Assembly (NCBI GenBank): GCA_002529455.1 | Contig: NYMS01000062.1 | Coordinates: 114,513 to 178,512 of the forward strand | Direction of reading: 5' to 3' | Length of the DNA stretch: 64,000 nt | Source of the DNA: Glycomyces fuscus | GTDB taxonomy: Bacteria > Actinomycetota > Actinomycetes > Streptosporangiales > Streptosporangiaceae | In this document: in pieces, positions 45,524 through 52,456 of the stretch | How the letters are laid out: each line of letters begins with the position of its first letter | Numbering within the stretch: the stretch's first letter is position 1 | Translations under genes and position numbers: made by a program | The notes under the pieces: model-generated | Told to the model about the DNA's origin: nothing | What the model saw: only the letters and a program-made list of their open reading frames with translations | Database searches by the model: none

Positions 45524-46366
45524 ATGAAGGTGTGGATCGCGGGTGCCGGGTACGGCCGCGGCGCCGTCGTCGACGAGAGCGAGGCGCGCATTCCCGTGAC
45601 CGACCACGGGATCACGGTGGGCGACGGGGTCTTCGAGACGGTGCGGGCCCGCGGCGGCCGCCCCTTCGCCCTCACCCGCCACCTCAGGCGGCTGGCCCGT
45701 TCCGCGGAGGGCCTGGGCATGGCCGAGCCCGACCTGGAGCTGATCGCCGACGGCGTCGCCCGCGCCGTGGCGGCCAACCCGGACCTGTCCGACGCCCGGG
45801 TGCGCATCACGGTCACCGACGGCGCCGGACCGCTGGGTTCGGACCGCTCCCCGGGGGAGCAGACCGCCATCGTGGCCCTGGGGCCCTTCCCCGGGATCGC
45901 CCCGCACACCGACGTGGCGCTGGCCCCCTGGCCGCGCAACGAGTTCGGGGCCCTGGCCGGGCTCAAGACCACCTCCTACGCCGACAACGTGCGCGCCCTG
46001 GCCCACGCCAGGCAGCGCGGCGCCGGCGAGGCGGTCTTTCGCAACGTGAGCGGCAACCTGTGCGAGGGCACCGGCAGCAACGTCTTCGTGGTGCTGGACG
46101 GCAGGCTGGTCACCCCGCCGCTGTCGGCGGGTCCGCTGGCGGGCATCACCCGCGAACTCGTCCTGGAGTGGTTCGGCGGCGAGGAGGAGGACGTGCCCAT
46201 GGAGCGGCTCCCCGAGATCACCGAGGCCTTCCTGACCTCCACGGGACGCGACGTGCAGCCGATCCTGCACATCGACGGCCGCGCGGTGTCGTCGGAGCCC
46301 GGGCCGGTCACGGCCAAGGCCGCGTCGGTGTTCGCGGAGCGCTCCGCGGCCGACATCGACCCCTGA
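45524..46366 (+). CDS. pabC: aminodeoxychorismate lyase/class IV PLP aminotransferase
   Basis: This 280-residue fold-type IV PLP enzyme starts MKVWIAGAGYGRGAVVDESEA and has VTDHGITVGDGVFETVRARGG, the PLP lysine in GLKTTSYADNV and RNVSGNLCEGTGSNVFVVLDG. The relatives are 4-amino-4-deoxychorismate lyase (p-aminobenzoate for folate), branched-chain aminotransferase and D-amino-acid transaminase. The short length and FETVR motif favour the lyase. No folate gene is adjacent, so assignment rests on family resemblance. Confidence 0.82.
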   Translation: MKVWIAGAGYGRGAVVDESEARIPVTDHGITVGDGVFETVRARGGRPFALTRHLRRLARSAEGLGMAEPDLELIADGVARAVAANPDLSDARVRITVTDGAGPLGSDRSPGEQTAIVALGPFPGIAPHTDVALAPWPRNEFGALAGLKTTSYADNVRALAHARQRGAGEAVFRNVSGNLCEGTGSNVFVVLDGRLVTPPLSAGPLAGITRELVLEWFGGEEEDVPMERLPEITEAFLTSTGRDVQPILHIDGRAVSSEPGPVTAKAASVFAERSAADIDP

Positions 46367-46387
46367 TCCCGGGGGCCCGGGGCGGAC

Positions 46388-46430
46388 ACGGCTGAGGGGG
46401 CGGCGCGTCGTGCGCCGCCCCCTCAGCCGT
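46388..46430. terminator. 19-bp-stem hairpin between pabC and the SsgA-like gene
   Basis: Bases 46388-46406 are perfectly complementary to 46412-46430 around the loop gtcgt. It is one of the strongest hairpins in the window and serves two convergent genes. Confidence 0.75.
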
Positions 46431-46466
46431 TGGGAGTGCTCCGCCAAGGGCCCGGGGGCCCGCGGA

Positions 46467-46889
46467 TCAGGAGTGCAGGTGCTGCTGGATCTCCTCGTCG
46501 AGGTCCACGAACTGGCCCTCCTGGCCCGCCGGGACGATCTCGTAGGTCCGGTGGAGGAACTCGGCCAGGGGAGAGACCTGGGTGTCGAACTCGGCCTGCC
46601 CGAAGGGGGAGGAGAGCGCGATGCTCACACTGCGGTCGCCGTTGTCGTCCTTGGAGGGCCACACGCGGACGTCGCCCTCACCGACCGGGCGCACGATGCC
46701 GACGGTCAGGAGCTCGCGGGCGAAGATCCACTCGACGGGGTTGTCCTCGCCGGTGTGGAAGGCGACCCGTATGGCGTACGGGTCGTCCGCGCTGTAGTCC
46801 AGGCGCGCGACCAGGGGAACCGCCGTGCGTTCGGGGACCACGAGCCGCAGGCCCAGCTCGGCGGTGGCAGTGGTGTCGCTACTGTTCAT
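46467..46889 (-). CDS. SsgA family sporulation/cell division regulator
   Basis: The 140-residue protein matches SsgA-like proteins, which are restricted to morphologically complex actinomycetes and help place FtsZ rings and septa during sporulation: LGLRLVVPERTAVPLVARLDY, DDPYAIRVAFHTGEDNPVEWIFARELL, GDVRVWPSKDD and SVSIALSSPFGQAEF. It resembles SsgB most, the member that recruits FtsZ, but that orthology was not tested. ATG 46889 is chosen over a TTG three codons upstream; aaaagg lies about 10 bases before it. Single gene between a terminator and a long promoter region. Confidence 0.9.
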   Translation of the reverse strand: MNSSDTTATAELGLRLVVPERTAVPLVARLDYSADDPYAIRVAFHTGEDNPVEWIFARELLTVGIVRPVGEGDVRVWPSKDDNGDRSVSIALSSPFGQAEFDTQVSPLAEFLHRTYEIVPAGQEGQFVDLDEEIQQHLHS

Positions 46890-47362
46890 GTTCGCCAAAC
46901 CTTTTCTCGTCCGGCCTTGCTGTTGCGGCCCGGGTCGGTTGCCGTCTCACGGGCTCCAACGCGGCTTCCCGCGGAACATGACGTGAGTACGGAGGCTTTC
47001 TTGGTGGGAGGACCGGAGGTCTCGCCGCCCGTCCGACGGGCCCGGCGTGCCGCGGTGCGGCTCCACGATCCTTCGTCACTGTAATGACCAGGACAAACCA
47101 AAGATTTCCCAATGTTGGGTGTCCCACGTCACGCGGAGGTAATGAAGGGGTGGTGTTCGACGGGTCCACGGGGGCGGGAACTCCTTATCACTGCGGGTAT
47201 CGGGGGCGGGGGCGGACACTCCCGAGAACCTCTCGAAAGATTGGTGTGACCTCAGTCACATGGCACTGTGTCCGCCGGGCGGTTCCGTGTGCGTCGAGCA
47301 CCCCCGAACATGCGCTAGAGTCTTACTTGTCCGGCCGACGGGGCGGACAGGCAGGCAGCTCA
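46890..47362. promoter_or_regulatory. long upstream region of the SsgA-like gene and tRNA-Val
   Basis: No gene is supported in 473 bases. It is AT-richer than its surroundings around 47080-47130 (taatgaccaggacaaaccaaagatttccc), consistent with a regulated promoter of the sporulation gene. TAGAGT at 47316-47321 is a candidate -10 for the tRNA that starts at 47363. GGGAAC...GGGTAT at 47177-47202 resembles alternative-sigma elements, an unverified impression. Confidence 0.4.
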
Positions 47363-47436
47363 GGGCGATTAGCTCAGTTGGCTAGAGCGCGTCGTTCACA
47401 CCGACGAGGTCACTGGTTCGAGTCCAGTATCGCCCA
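47363..47436 (+). tRNA. tRNA-Val (CAC)
   Basis: The 74-base cloverleaf has acceptor GGGCGAT/ATCGCCC, D-arm TAGCTCAGTTGGCTAGAGC, anticodon stem CGTCG/CGACG with loop TTCACAC (CAC), and T-arm CTGGTTCGAGTCCAG. CCA is not encoded. It is separate from the four-gene tRNA array and on the opposite strand. Confidence 0.97.
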
Positions 47437-47459
47437 CCCGGCTCCGAGGCGGTCCCGCT

Positions 47460-47479
47460 CGGGGGTATCCAAACCCCCG
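47460..47479 (+). terminator. hairpin after tRNA-Val (CAC)
   Basis: CGGGGGT (47460-47466) pairs with ACCCCCG (47473-47479) around a 6-base loop, 24 bases past the tRNA. Confidence 0.6.
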
Positions 47480-47495
47480 ACGGGGCCGTTTCGTG

Positions 47496-47566
47496 TTTCC
47501 AGGGGCACAGCTTTCCAGGGACACAGCGCGTTTCCAGGAGTGCAGCGCTTCCGGGGACGCTGCGGC
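47496..47566. repeat. short imperfect direct repeats (TTTCCAGGgnCACAGC)
   Basis: Units start at 47496 (TTTCCAGGGGCACAGC), 47512 (TTTCCAGGGACACAGCGC) and 47531 (TTTCCAGGAGTGCAGCGC), with a weaker fourth at about 47549. Periods are 16, 19 and 18. They lie in the 310 bases between tRNA-Val and the PGPGW gene, which otherwise shows no gene. They may be minisatellite slippage. Confidence 0.6.
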
Positions 47567-47746
47567 GGGAGACCCCCTCGCGGGGAGCGGCCCGGAGGCC
47601 GCCGTTCTCCGCCCGTGCCCGGCTCGGGGTCGGTCTCCGGCCGTGCCCGGCCGCGTGCTCCTGCGGTAGCGCCCCGGGCCCCGTTCCGGCCCTTCTCCGT
47701 GGACGGGGGCCGCGGCCCCCACGGCCCGTGCGAACGGGAACGGGTC

Positions 47747-48166
47747 CTAGTCGGAGGTGGTGTCCGGCAGCGGGCGTCGGCGCCGCGCGGTCCTGCGCTC
47801 GCGCAGGCGCCGGAAGAACTCCTCCCTCAGGCGCATCCCGTACCGCTCCGCGCGGTGGAACCACACCTGGGCCGGCCGCACCACCTTCCGCGCCCACCGG
47901 AACTCGGTGCTGAGGATGACCAGCCCCAGCACGACCGAGGCCAGACCGGGTCCCGGGACGACCATCATGAGCAACCCGGCCAGGACCACGACGGCGCCGA
48001 CGGTCCCCACGAGCACGCGCCAGGGCAGGTGCAGCGCGGGGTGGGTGTGCATGCGCCTGCGGAAGAGGCGCAGCCGCGCTCGTGTCCTCCGCCACCTGCG
48101 CGCGCGGGTGCGGCGGATGGGGGATGTCTCCGGGGCCGGCGGGCCGTTGGTTGGGCTCGGTGACAT
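47747..48166 (-). CDS. TIGR02611 family PGPGW transmembrane protein
   Basis: This 139-residue inner-membrane protein has a basic N-terminus (RRTRARRWRRTRARLRLFRRR), then a two-helix core: LVGTVGAVVVLAGLLMMVVPG and the signature PGPGLASVVLGLVILSTEFRWA. An amphipathic basic C-terminal tail follows. The signature defines the PGPGW/TIGR02611 family of actinobacteria, whose function is unknown. ATG 48166 (MSPSPTNGPP) is chosen; upstream in-frame codons lack family character. Confidence 0.88.
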   Translation of the reverse strand: MSPSPTNGPPAPETSPIRRTRARRWRRTRARLRLFRRRMHTHPALHLPWRVLVGTVGAVVVLAGLLMMVVPGPGLASVVLGLVILSTEFRWARKVVRPAQVWFHRAERYGMRLREEFFRRLRERRTARRRRPLPDTTSD

Positions 48167-48606
48167 GCGCTCACAGTATTCGGTCGAAGCGAGTGGAAGC
48201 ATTCGGGTCGACTGGGGGCGATGGCCAGGGCATCTGTTGATTCTCACCGATCCCGATAGCGGGATCAATGGTCTTTCGTAAGGGCGTGGACAGTGCCTGG
48301 AAAGGTGACGTTCCATGACAGATCAGTCCCTATCTGCTTCTCTGCCCCATCCCTGGCTGATTCACGCAGGTACGCCCCGGAGGGCCCGAATCCCTGACCG
48401 AATCCCCGGCCGGGGGTCCGGGCCGAGCCACCGCGTCCACCGTCCCACCACGCGTTCCGCGCCGCCAGAGCCGCCGCGCGGCCTGTGGACGACCGGGACG
48501 GCCCCGCCCCGGAGCCGCTAGCATCGGGAGGGAGTACACGCCCGGCCGCCCACACGGAGCGGCCGGTCCGCGTTCGACATCGATCCACGTCTTCCTAGGA
48601 GTCACC
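48167..48606. promoter_or_regulatory. leader/promoter region upstream of thrS
   Basis: No gene is supported in 440 bases. A 7-base-stem hairpin (48249-48255 with 48260-48266) is visible, and TAGCAT at 48520-48525 is a possible -10. No T-box sequence (TGGNACCGCG-type) was found, so tRNA-sensing leader control of thrS is not supported. aggag precedes the GTG of thrS. Confidence 0.35.
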
Positions 48607-50580
48607 GTGTCCGCCGCGCCTGAGCTGCACATCACCCTCGCCGGAACCCCGCGTGCGGTGGCGGCGACCACCACGGCGGGCCAGGCTCTGGAGGCCGACG
48701 GCAGGACCGTCATCGCGGCGCTGGTCAACGGCGAGCCGCGCGACCTCGCCCGGGAGCTGCACGACGGCGACACCGTCGAGCCGATCGCCATCGACTCCGA
48801 GGAGGGCCGGGCGATCCTGCGCCACTCCACCGCGCACGTGCTGGCCCAGGCCGTCCAGGAGCTCTTCCCCGAGGCCAAGCTGGGCATCGGCCCGCCCGTG
48901 GAGAACGGCTTCTACTACGACTTCGACGTCGCCGAGCCCTTCACCCCCGCCGACCTGAAGAGCATCGAGAAGAAGATGCAGCAGATCGTCAAGCAGGGGC
49001 AGCGCTTCGACCGCCGCGTCGTCTCGGACGAGGAGGCCCGTGCCGAGCTGGCCACCGAGCCCTACAAGCTGGAGCTGATCGGGCTCAAGGGCGGCGCCAC
49101 CGAGGCCGCCGAGGGCGCCGGTGTGGAGGTGGGGGCCGGAGAGCTCACCATCTACGACAACGTCCACCCGCGCACCGGCGAGCTGTGCTGGAAGGACCTG
49201 TGCCGCGGGCCGCACCTGCCCACCACCCGCGTCATCCCGGCGTTCAAGCTCATGCGCACCGCCGCCGCCTACTGGCGCGGCAAGGAGACCAACCCGCAGC
49301 TGCAGCGCGTCTACGGCACCGCCTGGGAGAGCAGGGAGGCCCTCAAGGACCACCTGACCTTCCTGGAGGAGGCCGAGAAGCGCGACCACCGCAAGCTCGG
49401 CACGGAGCTGGACCTGTTCTCCATCCCGGACGAGATCGGCTCGGGCCTGGCGGTCTTCCACCCCAAGGGCGGCACCGTCCGCCGGGTGATGGAGGACTAC
49501 TCGCGCAGGCGGCACGAGGAGGACGGCTACGAGTTCGTCTACACCCCGCACGCCACCAAGGGCGCCCTGTTCGAGAAGTCGGGGCACCTGGACTGGTACG
49601 CGGACGGGATGTACCCCCCCATGCAGCTCGACGGCGGCCAGGACTACTACCTCAAGCCGATGAACTGCCCGATGCACCACCTGATCTTCGACGCGCGCGG
49701 GCGCTCCTACCGTGAGCTGCCGCTGCGCCTGTTCGAGTTCGGCACCGTGTACCGGTACGAGAAGTCGGGCGTGGTGCACGGCCTGACCCGTGCCCGCGGC
49801 TTCACCCAGGATGACTCCCACATCTACTGCACCAGGGAGCAGATGGCGGACGAGCTCGACTCGCTGCTCACCTTCGTGCTCGACCTGCTGCGCGACTACG
49901 GCCTGGACGACTTCTACCTGGAGCTGTCCACCAAGGACCCGGAGAAGTACGTCGGTACCGACGAGGTCTGGGAGGAGTCCACCCAGATTCTGCGCGAGGC
50001 CGCGCAGAAGCAGGGCCTGGACCTGGTCCTGGACCCGGCAGGCGCCGCCTTCTACGGCCCCAAGATCTCGGTGCAGGCCAAGGACGCCATCGGCCGCACC
50101 TGGCAGATGTCCACCATCCAGGTGGACTTCAACATGCCCGAACGCTTCGACCTGGAGTACACCGCGGCCGACGGCTCGCGCCAGCGCCCGGTGGTGATCC
50201 ACCGCGCCCTGTTCGGTTCCATCGAGCGCTTCTTCGCCGTCCTGCTGGAGCACTACGCGGGCGCGTTCCCGGCCTGGCTGGCGCCGGTGCAGGCGGTCGG
50301 CATCCCCATCGCCGACGAGCACGTGCCCTACCTGCGCGAGCTCGCCGCCAGGCTGCGCGCGGAGGGCATCCGCGTCGAGGTGGACGCCAGCGACGACCGC
50401 ATGCAGAAGAAGATCCGCAACGCCCAGAAGCAGAAGGTGCCCTTCATGCTGCTGGCCGGTGACGAGGACGTCAGCAAGAACGCGGTGTCCTTCCGCTACC
50501 GGGACGGCTCGCAGAACAACGGCGTGCCGTTGGAGGAGGCGGTGGCCGAGATCGTCGCCGCCGTCCGCGAGCGCCGCTAG
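48607..50580 (+). CDS. thrS: threonine--tRNA ligase
   Basis: The 657-residue class II synthetase charges tRNA-Thr. It has an N-terminal TGS domain (about 1-62), the editing domain with HSTAHVLAQAV (about 73), and a catalytic core with MNCPMHHLIFDARGRSYRELPLRLFEFGTVYRYE (motif 2 area, read in parts), KISVQAKDAIGRTWQMSTIQVDF and motif 3 HRALFGSIERFFAVL. The C-terminal anticodon domain (about 560-657) follows. A GTG start with aggag fits the N-terminal family length. A strong hairpin lies 180 bases downstream. Confidence 0.97.
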   Translation: MSAAPELHITLAGTPRAVAATTTAGQALEADGRTVIAALVNGEPRDLARELHDGDTVEPIAIDSEEGRAILRHSTAHVLAQAVQELFPEAKLGIGPPVENGFYYDFDVAEPFTPADLKSIEKKMQQIVKQGQRFDRRVVSDEEARAELATEPYKLELIGLKGGATEAAEGAGVEVGAGELTIYDNVHPRTGELCWKDLCRGPHLPTTRVIPAFKLMRTAAAYWRGKETNPQLQRVYGTAWESREALKDHLTFLEEAEKRDHRKLGTELDLFSIPDEIGSGLAVFHPKGGTVRRVMEDYSRRRHEEDGYEFVYTPHATKGALFEKSGHLDWYADGMYPPMQLDGGQDYYLKPMNCPMHHLIFDARGRSYRELPLRLFEFGTVYRYEKSGVVHGLTRARGFTQDDSHIYCTREQMADELDSLLTFVLDLLRDYGLDDFYLELSTKDPEKYVGTDEVWEESTQILREAAQKQGLDLVLDPAGAAFYGPKISVQAKDAIGRTWQMSTIQVDFNMPERFDLEYTAADGSRQRPVVIHRALFGSIERFFAVLLEHYAGAFPAWLAPVQAVGIPIADEHVPYLRELAARLRAEGIRVEVDASDDRMQKKIRNAQKQKVPFMLLAGDEDVSKNAVSFRYRDGSQNNGVPLEEAVAEIVAAVRERR

Positions 50581-50758
50581 AGGGCGTCCTCCGGGGCCTC
50601 CGCCTCGTCCTGCCCGCTGCGCGCGGTCCCTCCCGTGCTCGGGCGTCCGGGGAACGGGAACGGGGCCGAAGCAGGGCAGGGCGGCGCCTACGGCGGGTTC
50701 GCGAGGAGCGGGCGGATCCGCCTCCGCCGCAACCCCGCGGACGCCCGGAGCGCACAAG

Positions 50759-50799
50759 GGAGGAGCGCCCATCCGGGGTGGCCGGGTGGGCGCTCCTCC
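50759..50799. terminator. 13-bp-stem hairpin downstream of thrS
   Basis: GGAGGAGCGCCCA (50759-50771) pairs perfectly with 50787-50799 around a 15-base loop. It separates thrS from a convergent 53-codon gene and should act in both directions. Confidence 0.7.
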
Positions 50800-50807
50800 G
50801 TCTGGGG

Positions 50808-50969
50808 TCAGAGCCGCTCGTTCGGCGCCTGGGACCCCTCGTCGTCGCGGAACAGGTCCGCGCGGGAGATGCGCGCGGTCGCGTTGGGGTCCGGGGCGTT
50901 CGTCTCCTCCTCGTCGTCGCGGAACAGGTCCGCGCGCGAGATGCGGTGCGTCGCGTTGGGGTCGCTCAT
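50808..50969 (-). CDS. 53-residue acidic protein with an internal tandem duplication
   Basis: ATG 50969 to TGA 50808 encodes a hydrophilic protein made of two near-identical units: DPNATHRISRADLFRDDE (residues 3-20) and DPNATARISRADLFRDDE (27-44), joined by EETNAP. An aaggag site about 9 bases upstream and strict codon-level conservation of both copies support it as a real gene. No homologue is recognised. The repeated ISRADLFRDDE unit looks like a short linear binding motif displayed twice; a regulatory or scaffolding peptide is possible. Confidence 0.75.
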   Translation of the reverse strand: MSDPNATHRISRADLFRDDEEETNAPDPNATARISRADLFRDDEGSQAPNERL

Positions 50970-51059
50970 GAGGGTGCTACTCCTTGTTGCTACGGGGCAA
51001 GGCGGATCCTATCCGCCCTCCGGGGCGGGGCCGGGCGCCCGGGCGTGCGCGGAGACCGC

Positions 51060-51704
51060 TCAGCGGCCGGGGGCGCGCCGTTTCCAGGCCTCGGCGGGGA
51101 CCCGTTCGACGAGGGCGATCAGGTAGTCGGCGGCGGTCACGGCCCGGTCGGGATCCAGCCGCATGGCCGCCCAGGTGAGGACGTAGTCCCCGCTGAAGCG
51201 TACGGGAAGGGACCGCGACCTGGGGTCGGTCAGCAGCCACTTGGTGACCACGCCGTCGAGCACGGTCCCGGTGAAGGCGGGGTCGTTGCCCGAGGCGTGG
51301 AAGGCGCCGGCGAAGTCGTCGTCGGAGGCGTCCGGGTCCCGCCGGCGCAGGATCTGCAGTTCGGCGTTGGGGCCCGGGGTGCGTACGGCCACGACGCGGT
51401 GGACGCGGCGGACCCGGTCCGCGCCCCTGCCCGCCGTGTGGGTCTGCTCGAAGGCCACGACCAGGTGCTGGCCCCGGCGGCCGGTGAGCACGTGCTGGGC
51501 GCGCGGGTGCGGCCCGAGGGTGGAGCGGGGGAGGACGGCCTCCCCCAGCGGACTGGAGAGGTGCTCGGTGTAGGTCCACCCGCGCTCACGCGCCCACCCG
51601 CGCAGCTCGGTGGACCTCTCCTTGCGGAAGTGCGCGGCGACCGCGATCGTTCCGGCCGACATGACGACGGCGACCAGCGCGATCACAGACAGGGCGCCTT
51701 CCAT
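51060..51704 (-). CDS. membrane-anchored protein of unknown function
   Basis: This 214-residue protein has one N-terminal membrane helix (ALSVIALVAVVMSAGTIAVAA) followed by a cytosolic domain. The domain starts RGWARERGWTYTEH, recalling DUF3137-like anchored proteins, and is mixed alpha/beta with QHLVVAFEQTHT and RRVHRVVAVRTPG strands. No catalytic motif is visible. ATG 51704 follows ggaggagac, an excellent ribosome site that rules out longer in-frame starts. It stands alone. Confidence 0.78.
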   Translation of the reverse strand: MEGALSVIALVAVVMSAGTIAVAAHFRKERSTELRGWARERGWTYTEHLSSPLGEAVLPRSTLGPHPRAQHVLTGRRGQHLVVAFEQTHTAGRGADRVRRVHRVVAVRTPGPNAELQILRRRDPDASDDDFAGAFHASGNDPAFTGTVLDGVVTKWLLTDPRSRSLPVRFSGDYVLTWAAMRLDPDRAVTAADYLIALVERVPAEAWKRRAPGR

Positions 51705-52118
51705 GTCTCCTCCGGCTGGGGGGATGTGGGGTGGCCGTGGACCCGTGGCGGGCCCGTCCTGAGCAGGCCGGGTCGGGGGAGTCGGGGACCCGCGCTGACT
51801 GTACGGGTCCATTCTGTGTTGATTTCGGGTGCTTGTCACCCCTTGTTGTTGTCCCTCGGTGACGCTGGGGGTGCGCGGCCTCCCGGCGTTCGCCGACGGT
51901 CTACCCGCAACGGGCGCGGCGTCACCATCACCCGGAGTCCCCGCCCGGTCACCACCTGCGCGAACGCCCTCCTCCGCGCGGGACGGGCACGCCCCTGCGC
52001 CTGATACGCCGCACGTTCGGCCGCCACCGCCCCGCGGGCGCGCGGTCATGCGGGCGACACGCAGGGTGAGGGATGTCCGGAACCGGCCACGGACCGCCCC
52101 GTCCGTGCCGGACTCGCG
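51705..52118. other. intergenic region with no recognised gene
   Basis: These 414 bases hold the promoter of the membrane-anchored protein (left). AT-richer sequence at 51808-51850 (attctgtgttgatttcgggtgcttgtcacc) is a candidate. Open frames here have no family resemblance or ribosome site. Confidence 0.35.
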
Positions 52119-52256
52119 TCACTCCTGCACGTCGTCCCCCCGCTTGCGCCGGAGCTCCCGGGCCTCCCGCGCGACAGCCAGTGCTGCCTGGAGCGCACGG
52201 AGCGCCAGGACCACCGCGGGGCCGTACTCGGTCACCATCTGAGCGAACATCTCCAT
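52119..52256 (-). CDS. 45-residue helical protein divergent from the STAND gene
   Basis: ATG 52256 to TGA 52119 encodes MEMFAQMVTEYGPAVVLALR and then ALQAALAVAREARELRRKRGDDVQE. It predicts one long helix with a hydrophobic first half and basic second half, ending in an acidic tail. A ggaggtagg site 7 bases upstream is one of the best in the region. It starts 201 bases from the STAND gene on the opposite strand, sharing its regulatory region. No homologue is recognised; a small membrane-active or partner peptide is conceivable. Confidence 0.6.
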   Translation of the reverse strand: MEMFAQMVTEYGPAVVLALRALQAALAVAREARELRRKRGDDVQE

Positions 52257-52366
52257 CTGTCCTACCTCCGCGCCCTTTGGCGGGCCTCGCCCGAGCTGTC
52301 GTCACCGCATCGGTCGTGCGGTGGTTCCAGAGGTACGGAGGAGGAGAGTTGTCCGGAATCGGTCAC

Positions 52367-52426
52367 GAACAATCCGCGAACAACCGTGTCGACGATGGGT
52401 TGTTCGCTGAACAATCGACGTTGTTC
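52367..52426. promoter_or_regulatory. array of five GAACAA/TTGTTC sites upstream of the STAND gene
   Basis: Five hexamers occur within 60 bases: GAACAA at 52367, 52378 and 52409, TTGTTC at 52400 and 52421. They form direct repeats one helical turn apart (11 bases) and two perfect inverted repeats, TTGTTC-n3-GAACAA (52400-52414) and GAACAA-n6-TTGTTC (52409-52426). The stretch is far AT-richer than its surroundings. It ends 31 bases before the ATG of a protein with an N-terminal HTH domain, so autoregulation is a natural guess. Confidence 0.7.
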
Positions 52427-52456
52427 GACTGGCTGGACACGCCCGGAGGGAGGCCC

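Noticed and set aside
48315..48521. 68-codon open frame with a fair ribosome site upstream of thrS, possibly an attenuator leader peptide
   Set aside because: Third-codon GC is low for this genome, no threonine-codon run is seen early in the frame, and no convincing terminator/antiterminator pair was found.
48167..48606. T-box riboswitch for thrS
   Set aside because: No T-box core sequence or specifier-loop architecture could be recognised in the leader.
51829..52242. 137-codon plus-strand open frame between the membrane-anchored and STAND genes
   Set aside because: It is Arg/Pro/Ser-rich with no ribosome site or homology impression, and it is antisense to the better-supported 45-codon gene.
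52073..52456. Extended N-terminus for the STAND protein from further upstream starts
   Set aside because: The region overlaps the divergent 45-codon gene's promoter and the hexamer array, has AT-rich non-coding composition, and a much better ribosome site stands before ATG 52457. TTG 52349 cannot be fully excluded.
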